A program made the translations under genes and the position numbers. A DNA stretch of 64,000 nt, taken from NCBI GenBank assembly GCA_020205615.1, contig CM035152.1, positions 117,898,043 to 117,962,042 of the forward strand. Reading direction: 5' to 3'. Shown piece by piece: positions 33,808 to 46,455 of the stretch (its first letter is position 1; every line of letters starts with the position of its first letter). The notes below the pieces were generated by a model. That model was not told the DNA's origin. It did no database searches and saw only the letters and a program-made list of their open reading frames with translations. Origin of the DNA: Panax quinquefolius (lineage: Eukaryota; Streptophyta; Magnoliopsida; Apiales; Araliaceae).

Positions 33808-34440
33808 TATTAACAATAGAAATATCATTCAAAACTGTGACTCTCATCCCAAGACTTGAATATCACGTCACATTGATACCTATCAACTTGCCATTGTCAT
33901 TCACGGTGTCCCCTACAGATAGTCTGGCTTCGGTGTATTCCAAGACTTGGAAGTCACCAGCGAAAGGCTTGGGGCTCTTTACCTATGGCTTGGTATGACA
34001 GTGATTGACTTTAGGGTTTGGTTGCTTGAATTTCCATAACAGGTTGGTAAGTAATATAAAAGCTAACAACCTTACAAAAAGCATGATGAGTAGTTAACCA
34101 ATCGATTCCTAAAATCACATCAAAGGCAAGAATTTTCAAAGAGATAAGATCGACAGGCAACGTGAAAGTGTCGATTTGAATCAGCAAGATTTATAAATAA
34201 TGGAGGTAACGAAGTTTCTACTAACGAAGTTTCAACCAATAAGTCAAAGTCTAACTTCTCTGGGGTCAAATTTAAATGTTGAGCGCAAGCAAGAGAGAGA
34301 TAAAAGAATGGGTAAAACCCAGATTCTAATAAGGTATGACTTCAAGAAGAATTTATAATTAACTAACCCGTGCTAACTTTGTTCGTTACTCGCTTTTTGA
34401 GAAGTCACAAAAACGCCTTCTTGAAACCACGTACTTTTTT
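33808..34440 (-). pseudogene. pro: B3 protease remnant
   Basis: Read on the reverse strand, CAQHLNLTPEKLDFDLLVET and IDWLTTHHAF-like blocks follow the active-site position, which here reads ESG instead of D-T-G (about 34320-34330). The same blocks occur in B1 and B2. The segment ends at the internal deletion (33808), before the RT start. Confidence 0.7.
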
Positions 34441-34444
34441 TTGT

Positions 34445-35580
34445 TCAGATTCGCCTTTGCCACCACCATCCCAAATTGGTCTTGACTTTGGTGCACGACA
34501 AAATCCAAGCTAGGTGACCTTCTTTGTAACATGCTTTGGACTGCATCGTGCAGCTTGGACTGATATGTCCCTCCCCTCCGCATTTGAAGCATACAATTGG
34601 TGGTCGTTCTCCTTCCTTGAAAATGGGTGTTGGTGCTGATGTCTTTCCATCGTTGTTGAACCTTCTCTTCTTGAAATTTTCACTCCTATTATCTTGGCCA
34701 TGATTACCACCGAAGTGGTTACCATTCTTGGCATGATAATTTCCCCGATGGTTATTTATTGTTCCGATGGCCATTGCCACCGTGGTATAATTATTATCGT
34801 GTTGTTGCTCGTTATCCTTTAGTTGGGCTGGCTCATTATCGCCCTCCAATAACTGAGCCCTATTCACTATATCTGAATACAAACACAATTTGTGAGAAAT
34901 GAGGTATTAACGTATTTTGGGTTTCAAACCTCTTAGAAACATTCACGTCATTTGCTCCTCATTATTGACCAAATGGGATGCAAACCGGGATAACTCCGCA
35001 AATTTAGCCTCGTATCATGACACTCTGGCCATATTGTTTTGCTCCAACTTGATAAAATCCACCTCCTTCATATGATGAATATTTTCGGAAAGTACTTGTC
35101 ATTGAATGCCTCTTGAACTTCTCCCAAGACATCTTGAGTCGGCCAGTCGAGTAATGCTTTTACATATTCCCACCCAAAGAATCGCCTCTTCACGTAACAT
35201 AAAGGTGGCGAAGGAACCTTTTGCTCCTCTGAGCATTCCAAGACATCAAATATCTTGGTGATCTGCTTTATCCACGTCTCCGCCTTAAGTGGTTCTGGCT
35301 TTCCCAAAAACTCCGGTGGTTCCAGCTCCTTGAATTGCTTAGCGGTGACCAGCCGAGAGTTGCCAGTGTTTCCACCTGCATTTTGAATAGGAGTCTCTCT
35401 CGCCTGATGTTACATGAATTACATAAAGCCTCTGAACATCCCATCGTTCATCATCTGATCGGTGTTGTTGTTTACCTGAGGATTATTGTCTTCCTGTTGC
35501 ACATTATCCTTGGTATTGATCGTTGGTGACTCAATGGTCTCATGTGCTTCATTGCTGATCTCAATATTTTCAGATGCCAT
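34445..35580 (-). pseudogene. gag: B3 gag, nearly full length but broken
   Basis: The start codon is CAT at 35578-35580 (MASENIEISNEAHET), with an acceptor-like site just upstream at 35590-35591. The capsid domain is readable at 35307-35068 (KAETWIKQITKIFDVLECSE and VKALLDWPTQDVL, then EAFNDKYFP), matching gypsy Gag capsid. More capsid text follows in shifted frames to about 34890. The nucleocapsid (34888-34445) is Asn/His/Gly-rich, then has CFKCGGEGHISPSC, a CCHC knuckle, and a damaged second knuckle (CYKEGHLAWILSC). At least two frame breaks separate these parts. It is the best guide to what B1 and B2 have lost. Confidence 0.82.
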
Positions 35581-35749
35581 TTTCAAACACTGTCACAAAA
35601 CAAGGGTTAATTGACATGTCACATATTATCCATATACTCTGACCGACCAATTAAATACCAAATACACTTAGGTAGGTCATACTAAGCGAAGGAATTCCCG
35701 CCTCTCCCTCCTAGTTCTTGTCTCACATCTCACCAGGATTATATCCTAA

Positions 35750-35760
35750 GCTCGATACCA
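35750..35760 (-). other. B3 primer-binding site
   Basis: Reverse strand TGGTATCGAGC lies next to the 5' LTR end, the initiator Met-tRNA type site with minor changes. Confidence 0.8.
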
Positions 35761-36737
35761 ACCGTGGCGCCCCCAAAATGTATATACATCACCCATCTTG
35801 AGTTGCCAAATACATGGTACATAAATCAAATACAAACTTAATTATACAACTGTCGGGTAATATACGACAAAACATAGTTGAGAGTTTAAACAAGAATATT
35901 GCCTTCTAGACAATATCCACTCTTAATGGAGTCATCATTACAATTATTATCACACTATTTCACAGAATAGTGAGGACTACTAAAGCCACTTATCCTGGAC
36001 CATCACTCCATTTCCCGACTCGTCCCAGCTATATTCTCATTTCCTGAAGAGAACAATGAAAGAAAAGGGTGAGCTCAACTAGCCTAGTAAGAAATATTAT
36101 GACTAAGATAATGCAGAATAAATTATCCTTAGCCTTTAATAGTATAACAACTGATAGAATATAAATGACAACAAGTTTTAGATCAACAACTGTAGTGGAA
36201 TAAGAAATCCATTAGAAGAGTCAAGTAGAGCATGATATCTACTATCTTCTATGATTTAAAAAGTTTTTTATCAACTTTATCGTTGAGACTCAGCTTAATA
36301 AATAAACCACATCATCGAATCATCCCTGCACTATGGACCAAGGATATTCATGTAATCATAAATGGTCATGATTATACCGAATAATCCCTGGTCATAATCA
36401 TACCAACAACTGTCCATCAATGCACTACGGGCCAATGAAGACTTTTACCACATTATTTATAACATTATGGGTCAAGATTATACCGAATGATCCCTAATCA
36501 TAATCATACCAATCAACAGTCCATCTATGCACGTAAGCCAAAGATATTCATCACAATATAAGCGTGAGGATGATGACAATGATATAAGAATTAATCAAAC
36601 AAAATCAAGGATAAATATTAAAGACTTTAAATTTATCTAGAGTTTAAAAATATCCAAATTGTCAACATGATACTGCTTTGTGGAGTAAAATTCAAGAATA
36701 ATATTCATGTATCAAAATTAATTTGGACAGAAAAGAA

Positions 36738-37010
36738 ATATATTTTTCGGGTGAATAGTACCCCGTGAATAGTACCATGTGAATAGTACTTCGGGAATAG
36801 TACCTCGTGAATAGTACCCCGACATAAAAAGTACCCCAAATACCCGAGTGAATAATATTCGGGTGAATAGTAATTGGGTGAATAGTAATTCGTGAATAAT
36901 ACTCCGGCATGAAAAGTGCCTCGAATATCCAAGTGAATAATATTTGAGTGAATAGTAACCGGGTGAATAGTAACCCATAAATAGTAACTCATGAATAGTA
37001 TTCCATCATG
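36738..37010. repeat. GAATAGTAC short tandem repeats in B3 LTR
   Basis: About 14-16 copies of a unit of about 14-16 bp (GTGAATAGTACCCC type) occur in two diverged sub-blocks. The same unit is present at 1090-1175. Three overlapping open frames here are by-products of the repeat. Confidence 0.88.
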
Positions 37011-37529
37011 AAAAGATCAATAATTATCAAGAAAGCTCATAATAATATTTCCATGAAAAGATACTGGATGAAGCACAAATATTAAGGATATTCTACTAAT
37101 GTCATGGAGTATAGAAGCCAAAACTTCAACAAAATGAGTATAGAATTCAAAATCTGAAACAAAATAATATTACTTACATACTACAGAGTATGGAAGAAAA
37201 TATTATTTCAAGCGAATATTGAACAAAAATAACATCCCTTGAATGAAAATAATATTCCAACGAATATTTGATGAAGATAATATTCCTACGAATATTGAAC
37301 GAAGATAATATTCTTTATGAATATTGAACAAAAATAATATTCATACGAATACGAAAAATAATATCTCTTCAGAATATGAAATAAATAATACCCCTTAGCT
37401 CAGAAGAAGACTGGATACTGGAATAGTGAAGTAGCAGACTACTCTTTTTCTTTCTCTCTATAGCTTCTCTATCTATAATTGCTCTTGTGAGTCTTAGTGA
37501 ATTGGTGAGAATGAAGGAAGAATGAGCTT

Positions 37530-37539
37530 CTATTTATAG
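37530..37539 (-). promoter_or_regulatory. TATA box, B3 5' LTR
   Basis: CTATTTATAG on this strand is CTATAAATAG on the reverse strand, in the same flanking context as the forward copies. Confidence 0.8.
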
Positions 37540-38240
37540 GAAAATATAGTTTCGATAATTGCACGTTTTGGGGCTCGAAATATTATTGTATAATGCCTTC
37601 ATCTTTTCCTTCATTTTTAATTTAATCCTGCAAGTATTATCAAACTTGCACCACCTCCCCTAATAGTACATCATGTGAATCAATAGTACAATCATGTGAA
37701 TCAATAGTTCAATCATGTGAAAAAAATAATTACAGTATAGTACCTTCATCTATACCTCCATTTTTAATTTAGTCATGCAAGTATTATCAATCTTGCACCA
37801 CTTCCCCTAATAGTACATACATGTTAATCAATAGTACACACATGTGAACACATAGTTATAAGCATGTGAATTAATAGTAATTAATTGCTCATTTATCCGA
37901 TTAATTACCCGATTGGTCAATATAACTTCCAGATATCAATTATTATCGAAATAAATGTCGATTTCCACTAACACTAAAAATCCCAACACAATGGAACTAT
38001 CAATTTCATCTTTAATCAACACGAACTTATTCATCATTAATATTATAACTCACAATATTTAACAACCAGGTCATTCCCAGGAAAGAGGGGGCTTTTCGAT
38101 AGGGATTTCTCCTTATTGGGGCGCAATTAGGTGACCAATTATTACCCACAACTATAACATTATAACAAATTCACACCTTAATCTTCAAAAATATATTTTG
38201 ATAAAAATTAATCTTTATTTATGAAAGTTGGGGTCTTATA

Positions 38241-38674
38241 ACCTTGATCCGACGGTTAAGATTAGTTTGTGCTATTTCCTGATGATCGAACGGTTATGAG
38301 TTTGGATCTGTGTGCTTCTTTCTGATTGGTTGAGGCAAATGGACACAGATAGCCTTTAAGTGAACCGTAGGATGAGTTGCTTTAATGAACGACTCAGATC
38401 AGGGGTGATATAATTTTATATAAATGTGTAATATATGTTATAAAATGTTATTTTGATAATAAAAAATAACAAATACTGAAAATTTTGATAATATAAATAT
38501 ATTTATATAGTAAAATTATTAGTATAGAAAAAATATATAATCAAATATAATAATAATTTTTTTATAAATAAATAAAAGTAATTTAAGGTATTTTATAGTA
38601 TAATACATATTAATAATAATACATACTTAATTAGATAATATATATTGATAAATACATATAATTATATATATTGT

Positions 38675-38710
<36 letters not shown>

Positions 38711-38870
38711 AGATATTTTATAATAATTATATGTATACTGAATAATAACATTAATAATATATATATAAATCAAAAAAATTATATTTATATTATAAAAGTA
38801 ATAATTTTTTTGTTTTTTATAATATGTCAGAAGAAAAATTGTAGATTATTTATGAGATAATATCTAACAT
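38241..38870. other. AT-rich flank with TA microsatellite
   Basis: The first 160 bp or so contain CCGACGGTTAAGAT-like text common in plant repeats. The rest is very AT-rich, with a TA run at 38679-38705. The 71-residue open frame here is Ile/Tyr/Asn-rich and compositionally driven. There is no LTR for the neighbouring copia element. Confidence 0.6.
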
Positions 38871-38879
38871 TCCTAAATC

Positions 38880-39416
38880 AAGAGTAATTTACAAAATCTA
38901 TCGAACTTAATGGTTTAGTAAATATATGAGCAATATGTAATTTTATGTCAATATGTTCTAGTTTAATAATGCCATTGTTTACATGATCACGTAAGAAATG
39001 ATGTCTAACATCTATGTGTTTTGATCTAGTATGTAATACAATATTTTTACTCAAGTTTATAGCGCTTGTATTATCACATAAGATTGAGACACAATTAAAT
39101 TTTATATTTTAAGCAGCGAGGATCTGTTTCATCCACAATATCTGTTCACAACAACTATATATTAGGCTTCGGTGGTTGTAATAGATACTGAGTTTTGTTT
39201 CTTAGAGAACCAAGAAACTAAACATCTGCCTAAAAACTAACAGGTGCCACTTGTACTTTTTTGATCAACATAATGTCCAACATAGTCAAAGTCTGAAAAA
39301 TAAACAAGATCAAATGGTGTCGTACCTTTAGGATGCCATAGACCTATGTCTGTAGTTCCTCCAAGATATCGAAATAATCTTTTTATTGCAACAAAATGTG
39401 ATTCCTTAGGGTTTGA
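38880..39416 (-). pseudogene. pol: Copia RNase H, decayed
   Basis: After the stop at 39417 the reverse frame continues with ESHFVAIKRLFRYLGGTTD, then YFSDFDYVGH, VDQKSTSGTC and LVSWFSKKQNSVSITT, the copia RNase H landmarks. Further on, KLHIAHIFTKPLS-like text near 38890-38940 marks the end of pol. Several in-frame stops are present after the SITT block. In active elements this domain degrades the RNA template after first-strand synthesis. Confidence 0.8.
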
Positions 39417-40400
39417 CTAAAATCTAGCACATTTGTAGACATTAAACATAATTTCAGGTCGACTAGCTGTGATGTATAGAAGACTACCAATCATTCCTCT
39501 GTATTTCTTTGTGTCAACATTTTTTCCATTTTCATCAGCTGTTAGTTTATCAGTGGTTGACATAGGAGTATTAAGAGGTTTGACAAACTCAAAACCAAAT
39601 TTCTTAATCATTTCTTTATAGTATTTGGATTGAAAAATATGAATACCTTTTTCTCCTTGCTTGATTTGCAGTCCTAGAAAGAAATTTAATTCTCCCATCA
39701 TACTCATTTCAAATTCCTTACTCATGCTTTCAGAGAAATCATTACACATTGTCATGTTAGTAGAGCCAAAAATGATGTCATCAATATAGATTTGTAAAAT
39801 AAGGATAACATCATTTTTATATTTAATAAATAGAGTAGTATCAATGGTTCCCCTTTTATAACCATTTTCTAGCAAGAATTTGCTTAACCGTTCATACCAT
39901 GCTCTGGGGGCTTGTTTTAGACCATATAAAGCTTTATGTAGTTTACACACATATTTAGGATAATTAAAATCTTTAAAGCCAGGGGTTGTTTAACATAATC
40001 TTCCTCCTCAATGACGCTATTCAGAAAAGCATATTTGACATCCATTTGAAATCGTTTAAAATCTTTATAGCATGTAAAAGCTAATAACATACGTATAGAC
40101 TCAATTTTAGCAACAAGAGCATACATTTCATCATAGTTAATTCCTTCAAGTTGATTGTACCCTTGTGTAACTAATCTTGCCTTATTACGTGTTCCACTTT
40201 CATCTAACTTATTACGAAAAACCCATCGAGTTCTAATAATGAAAGTTTCCTTGGGTTTAAGAACTAATTCCCAAACTTTGTTTCTGGTGAACTGTTCAAG
40301 TTCATCCTGCATAGCAATTATCCAATCTTCATCAAGCAACACATCTTTTATAGTTTTAGGCTTAATTTGAGATAGAAAGAACAGATGATCGACTAAGTTT
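39417..40400 (-). pseudogene. pol: Copia reverse transcriptase, one frameshift
   Basis: The N-terminal part (40342-39990) has the WVFRNKLDESG...RLVTQGYNQ...MLLAF and RFQMDVKYAFLN blocks. A frameshift near 39985 is followed by the second ORF (39950-39417) with KALYGLKQAPRAWYERL and IYIDDIIFGST. The YIDD box (39778-39792) is the copia RT catalytic motif with both Asp intact, and the Asp of MDVKYAF is also present. The ORF ends with PEIMFNVYKCARF and a stop where family members continue into RNase H. It is the only recognisable reverse transcriptase in the window. Confidence 0.9.
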
Positions 40401-40405
40401 TGTGC

Positions 40406-40810
40406 TTATGATCTAGTAAGAATTTCTTTATCAATGTCACCAATTATATTTTCTAAAGGATGATTTTTAATAACATGTGATTCTTTGGGTAAGTCATTTA
40501 GCTGAGGATTGTGATTTTCAAGTGGATTGATATTGACAGGTGGAGATGTATTATCTAGCTTTAGTTCCTCTATATTTTCGAGAATATCCTCAATGACAAC
40601 ATCATTATCTTCTAGCTCTTTATATTTGGGAGGGGGTTTAGACTCATTAAAGATTACATTCATTGATTCTTCAACGACTAGAGTTCTTTTATTGAAAACC
40701 CTTATTGCTTTGCTATTGAGTGAGTATCCCAAAAATATCCCTTCATCAGTTTTGGATCAAATTTCACTAGATGTCCTTTAGTGTTTAGAATGAAACATTT
40801 ACTCCAAAAG
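40406..40810 (-). pseudogene. pol: Copia integrase-RT linker
   Basis: The reverse ORF (40732-40406) starts with GYSLNSKAIRVFNKRT, the conserved end of the copia integrase C-terminal region (GYS..SKAYRVFN.RT). It continues through an acidic, Pro/Asn-rich linker (ELKLDNTSPPVNIN) typical of the spacer before RT. A stop or frame change separates it from the integrase ORF at about 40780-40815. Confidence 0.78.
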
Positions 40811-40818
40811 ACACGAAA

Positions 40819-41340
40819 TTAATTTATTTTTGGGGTTCTTTTGTAATAGAGCTCATAGGTTTTTTTAAGTAAAATTTGTCTTAATAAGACTCGATTTAAA
40901 ATATAGCATGAAGTTTCTATAGCTTCAACCCAAAAATATTTAGGAAGACGATATTCATTTAGCATAGTATTGGCTATTTCTAGTAAGGTTCTATTTTTTC
41001 TTTCAACCACACCATTTGATTGTGGTGTATAGGGAGTAGAAAAGTTATGGCTTATACCATGCTCATCACAAAACATAATGAAATAAGAATTGTCAAATTC
41101 TCTTCCGTGATCAGACCGAATATAAACAATTGAGCTTCCCTATTGATTATGAATTTTCTTGGATAATGCAGAGAAGGAGTTTATCGCTTCATTTTTGAAT
41201 TTTAGAAAATTAACCCATGTGAATCGAGAATAGTCATCAACTAAGACTAGAATGTAAACATTACATCCCATGCTTTGTTTAGGGATTGGTCTTACTAGAT
41301 CCATATGTAAGAGTTCTAAAGGTTGAGAGGTAGACACTGT
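40819..41340 (-). pseudogene. pol: Copia integrase core, DDE residues present, one stop
   Basis: The first ORF (41337-41140) contains LLHMDLVRPIP, giving the first Asp, and LVLVDDYSRFTWV. After a single stop near 41138 the same frame reads VYIRSDHGREF (second Asp) and then the ORF 41076-40819 with HGISHNFSTPYTPQSNGVVE and RKNRTLLE (catalytic Glu). All three catalytic residues survive. One stop codon therefore appears to be the main lesion in this domain. Confidence 0.88.
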
Positions 41341-41344
41341 GAGT

Positions 41345-42000
41345 TTAGGTTTATGAGATGTATATATTTGTTTTCATAATTCATAGGCCTCACATACATG
41401 ATCTTTTAGAAATTTCAGTTTTGGAAGACCTCGGACATGTTCTTTCAAAGATATGTTATTTATTAGTTTCATGTTAATGTGTCCTAACCTACGATGCCAA
41501 AGCCATGGATCGTCAATGGTAGATACAAGACATACATTGTCTAGGTGAGAGAATGCATCTATGTTACACGTGTATACATTTTGAATTCTAGGACATAATA
41601 AGACTAGCTTACCGGATTGATCAAATATTGAACAATTATGAGGACTAAATGATATTTTAAAGCCACTATCACATAATTAATTGATAGACAGAAGATTGTA
41701 CATGAGTCCTGTGACTAGTTGAACATTATAAATTGTTATGTGTTTATTAATAAGACTCTCAATTCCAATTATTTTACCTTTGTTGCTATATATCTCCAAA
41801 AGTTACTTTACTATAGTTTGTAGCGTGTAAATTATTCAATTTTGATTTGTCTTCTGTCATTTGTCTTGAAAAACCGCTATCAAGAAACCATATATTTTTG
41901 CTAGATCTGACTGCAAGACATATCTGCAATATATAATGGTTTCACAAATTGATACCCTTTAATAAGAAGGGTCCTTTGGGTGAGTTCTCCATTTTGTATA
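41345..42000 (-). pseudogene. pro: Copia protease and GAG-pre-integrase region
   Basis: On the reverse strand WFLDSGFSRQMTEDKSKLN gives the copia protease active site D-S-G (41873-41881), usually followed by SRHMTGD. Downstream the GAG-pre-integrase zinc-binding region reads WLWHRRLGHINMKLINNISL and later LPKLKFLKDHVCEAYEL (about 41510-41380). The last Cys of the HHCC pattern is Tyr. Several stops occur between these blocks, so the polyprotein is broken here. Confidence 0.8.
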
Positions 42001-42129
42001 AGGATCATTGGTATTTTCCTTTACAAAAGTGGGTATAGGATAATAATTCTCAGTAGACATAAATATTCTATGAGTAACAAGTCTATAAGATGTATTTTTG
42101 TATCATGAAATGTTTTGATAAATGTTTAT

Positions 42130-43320
42130 AAAAGATCTTTCATTTTTCTAATGATAGGAGTAGTGTAAGTTCCTTTTGGTACCCAAATAATCTTTCCTTT
42201 TTAGTTTCCCATTTTAGTATTGCATGTGCGGATAGAATGGCCATTTCTATTACAATAAGAGCATTTAGTAAAATGAGATGTCTGACCTTTTTCTTTGCTT
42301 TTAACATGTTAGAGTCCTTTATCTTTCGTTTTACTAAATTCTCCAATATATCCTAATCTTTCTTTATTAAATCCATATTTTTGTTGATTAAGCATGACAT
42401 TAAGGTTTTCTTTTCATTTTGTGAATTTAATTACTGTTGAGTTTAAATCATCATGTTCTATAGTCAACATTTTAATTTGATCTAACAAAGAAGATTCTTC
42501 ACTTTATTTTTATAATCCTATTTTTAGAGATGAATTTTCAACCTTGAGTGTTTTGATTTCTTCACTTAACTATTAACTTAGTGTTTGAGAGTCTTTGATA
42601 AGAATAACGAGTGTAGAATTTTCAACTTCAAGATTTTATAATAAGTGTTGAATTTTCTATTTCAAGATCTTTGTTTATTTTTCTTAATTTTTATAATTTT
42701 CTTTTTTAACATAAGTTTTTCTCTGAAGAATCATTATCTACTTTCTCATTTTCTTTTTCTTCTTTTAAGGTTTCATTTATTATGATCAAATTTGAGTTTT
42801 CTATTTCAAGATTTATGCTAGTCTTTATTAATTTTTCTAATGAAATTTTTAGTTTAATAAAGTCTTCCTTAATGATTTCATTATCTTCATATAAACAATT
42901 ATATGCTTCTTGTAATTTATGATGTTCTTCATTTATATTATCTAAACTATGTGTGGTAAATGTAATACTAGGTAATTGATGTTCTAAATTTACCTCAGAT
43001 TTTGGTGATGACTCATAGATTTGCAATTTCCTCGGTTTGTTCGTCAATTCCTTCATCACATAGATCCCAGCCTTCTTCAGCTACTAGTACTTTGTTGTTG
43101 ACTAGTTTTGGACAGTCCTTTTTGAAGTGTCTAGGCTGATTACATTCAAAACATGTATTTGAATTCTCATTGGAGCTAACATTTCTGAAATTGTTGTTGT
43201 TTGCTCCATGTGCTTTTTGCTTGAAGACCTGTTTGCCTTTGAAGTTGTTGAAGTTGTTGTTGGTCTTTAGAAAGCCTTGGCCATATCTTTTGGCTTTGCT
43301 TTGGATTACTCTCCTGAGTT
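42130..43320 (-). pseudogene. gag: Copia gag C-terminal part: coiled coil and two zinc knuckles
   Basis: Continuing from the solo LTR insertion, reverse frames read an Asn/Lys-rich segment and a CCHC knuckle CFECNQPRHFKKDC (about 43160-43115; the usual Gly is Arg). Then comes an acidic stretch and a Glu/Lys/Asn-rich ORF of 117 residues (43059-42706) with strong heptad character. After about 350 bp of broken frames a second knuckle CSYCNRNGHSIRTC lies at about 42265-42215. Two knuckles separated by a coiled coil fit SIRE/Maximus Gag. Multiple stops are present. Confidence 0.78.
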
Positions 43321-46300
43321 GTCTTTGTAACGAATGAGAATTTTGTGTTTAATTTTAAATATTTATTGAATTAAATAAATATTTGAGTTAGTTTATTTAT
43401 TAAGATAAATAAATATTTGATGAAATTGTTGTGTAATAATTTAGTTAAGTGTGTGTATTAACTAAATTAATGTATTGTAATTTTATGGATCAAGATTTAA
43501 TTTAATGAAATAATTAAATTAAATTAATTATTTAATAATTATAATATTGTGTAATGGTGTTATTTTAATTTAATTGATTAATAGAATTAAAAGAATGATT
43601 AATTTAGAAGGTTAATATTTATTAAATAAATATTAAGAATTATGTTGGCTAAATAAATATGATGTGAATAATTAAGATTGTAGTTAAATAAAGGGGTGAC
43701 AATTATATACTATATGGTAAGTGAATATTAAAATAAATTAGAAAACCTAATCTAAAGTGCAGCCAAACAAGGCCTTGTGGCTCTTGGATATTTTAACTGA
43801 TGAAACCCTTTATTTGTATAACTGATAAACGTAGTATTATATGCATACATCAGTTTTGGTTTTTACGTACTATTATTCCAAGAGGCTGAGAGTTAGAAAA
43901 AAAACAAAGAGAAAGGGAGAGCTTGAGAGTGTTCTCTGAGAGATTTGAGCAACAAGGTTGAAGGTTCTAAGGAGAGGGGGGATTAGACAGACCACTCTAA
44001 TCATCTTTGCTAAACATAAAATCAAAGGTAATGTTACAATTTTAGTTCTTTGTAATTAGTTTTGGCAAAGAATTAGGTTGAATAAGTTTTCTATAGTTGG
44101 TAGTGATGAGCAAATTGATAAATAAATGTTATGCATATAATGTTGGATGTTTATAATATGATAGTTATTGAACTAGAAACTATTTTCAGTAAGTAAATTC
44201 ATGAAATCATGTTTTAGAATGGGGATTTTTGCGTTCTTGAGTTTACTTTTGGAAAAAATGAAAATTTGGTTGATAATTTGTTATAATGATTGTTATGTGT
44301 GTTATAGATGGTTTATATTATGTTGTATATTTTTTACAAACAATTTTGGAATATCAAATTCACGTGTAGTCATGTTTAAGAAGAATAAATTGGTTTTTGG
44401 ATGAGTATGTACTAAAAGGCTGATTTTAGAGTTAAAATTTATGCTTGAATTATATGGTAATCTGTAAATTGGTTATTGATTGTGTTAATACATTGAATTA
44501 TGAAAAGAATGCAATTCGCATGGTTTAATTTGGTTAAGAAATGAAGATTTGGTGATTGATTACGCTAAATGTGTTGAAAATAGAGAAAACAACAAAAACA
44601 GCAAAAACATGATTTTAATCCTTTAAATTTGGTTGTTTATGTTGTTAGAAGTGTAATATGCATGCTTAGTGATGTTGTTAATAAGTTTATAGCTTCTGGG
44701 TTTGTGGAATTTCTGTTTAGTTGGAGAAAATTGGGTTGTTTGGGATGAGCTGTGAAGTAGGGATACAATCTGCAAGTTTTTGTTTACGTCTCGATGCAAA
44801 TTGTCTTTGGTATCAAAGTCGAAAATCAAGCAAACAAGACCGCTAAGTTTTCTAGAAATTGAGCACCAAAGGCATTCTTGTGAGCAGTTAAAGGCTTAGG
44901 GTAGCACAGTTGGCTCTCTCCTGAGCAGAAACATATTTTTTTTAGTTTTCAGTCCATGACATGTTGGCCTAACCTAGTTTAATGTTCATGATAATGTGTT
45001 AAACATGTAATGAGGTTCTAAAATAGATTGTAAACTTGTGTTCAATGATTTCAAATTATAAAGTTAATAAGTTGTGAAAAACTTAGTTTGTTATTTGTTT
45101 AAGTCTTGAGATGTGGTTTATGAGTTATGTTGCTATGTTAGACTTATGATTTTAGATTGGTGATGTGATATTAATTTAAAAGTCAGAACTTGAATTATGT
45201 TAACAAGTTGGATTTAAATGAGAACTAAACATATAGGGTTAATGTTAGTGTAACTAATCGGTATTGCGATTTCAATGATATGTGTAGGGTTTTTGACGAA
45301 CATGTCTTATAGTTGTATAGCTTACGCACGAGGAAAGTTCCTAAACCTTATTTCTTTACGTAGAGCAAGATCTTTATCCTATCTTGTTTATTATTGTTAT
45401 GCAAGTTTCTAAATCCTACTTTTTATTGAGCAAGTTTTCTAATCTTAAACTTGTTAATATTGTGATTATAACTGTTCAAGTTCCTATCCATTGATTCTGG
45501 TTAATGAAAAGCTTAAATTTATCATTAATTCGTACCAAACTTTCTAATTCTTTTGAAGATAGTACATTGAATATTCAATGCTTTATTCAATTATATATTA
45601 TTATGAGTCAATCTTTGATTCAAACCTTGTAGTTCAATATCATTTTATTGTACCGAACCTTGAAATGGTTAGTGAATCTTTATTGATTTGACTACTCCAT
45701 AGTCAATGAGCGTTCTAAAATTCTAGAACCATTGTTAAGCTAATCCAAACTAAACTTTCTTTAGTACGAAATCCTAAGTCAAACTGAGATGAACAACCCT
45801 ATTATAGGGGATTATTTACGCGTTAGTGTTAAGATGTTTGTGCACATTACATGGTACGAACGGCTGATCCCCCTAAATAAGAGAGGAAAGGTCCATATAG
45901 TCTGATGACTGTTAAAGATTGAATTAGAAATGCTTAATAACCTGGGACATAGTTCGTGGTCTTGAGACCCTCAGATATATAAATCGATCTAACTTTCTAA
46001 TCTTGATTAAAAGGTCGAGTTCTACATTATTCAGTATTAATTGTCTATTCTATGATGTTATTATTGTCAACATTATATTTGTGAGCACTTGTTTACTCAC
46101 TCTTGCATATAAAATGTTGTAGCTAAGGTTGAAAGATCAGACGAGTTGTGCACTAGTAAGGGCAAAGGCAAAGCTACCAAGTGATGAAAACTTGGATTAT
46201 TTTATTTGAAAGAATTTATGTTATGAGACTTATTTATTTATGTGATATATTCCGCAAACTTATGTAATAATTTAAGGTTAGATTACTTGGGATTTGTTTT

Positions 46301-46455
46301 AAGTTGATGTAACCCTTTAATGGGGAGGATTATTGTTTAAGTTATTTAATTTATGTCTTTATCCTAGATTACGGGTAGTTGGATGTGATTGTTTTGGATA
46401 GTGAGCACCAAATCCTGTGGGAATAAAGTATCGGGATTTGGGGCGTCACAGTCTT
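43321..46455 (+). mobile_element. Solo LTR, family A-like subtype C, with TSD GTCTT
   Basis: The LTR (43326-46450, 3125 bp) starts TGTAACGAATGAG and ends GGGCGTCACA. GTCTT occurs at 43321-43325 and 46451-46455. Removing the LTR and one TSD copy rejoins the copia gag reading frame. Internal landmarks shared with the A LTRs include GAGATGAACAACCCTAT, TATAGTTGTATAGCTTACGC, and TGCTCACTCTTGC-like text (about 46095). It is diverged enough to be a separate subfamily. Confidence 0.95.

Larger units (their letters stand above)
32909..38240 (-). mobile_element. Element B3: rearranged Ty3/gypsy element, reverse
   Basis: A truncated 3' LTR (32909-33807) is joined directly to the protease/RT-start junction region, followed in reverse by protease, gag, PBS and a full 5' LTR (35763-38240). 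Everything from RT to the polypurine tract and the first two thirds of the 3' LTR are missing, consistent with one large deletion. No TSD is found (TTGCT left, ACCTT right). It has the most complete gag of the B copies. Confidence 0.85.
35763..38240 (-). repeat. B3 5' LTR, reverse
   Basis: It spans GTGGCGCCCCC to GGGGTCTTATA, and each terminal dinucleotide carries a point change from the TG/CA rule. It has a reverse TATA box at 37530-37539. Instead of the hairpin array it has a block of GAATAGTAC-type short repeats (36738-37010). Confidence 0.88.

Noticed and set aside
36692..36992. Three overlapping reverse ORFs rich in Tyr, Ser and His
   Set aside because: They arise from GAATAGTAC short tandem repeats inside a B LTR.
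38645..38860. 71-residue ORF rich in Ile, Asn and Tyr
   Set aside because: It lies in very AT-rich DNA with a TA microsatellite; composition explains it.
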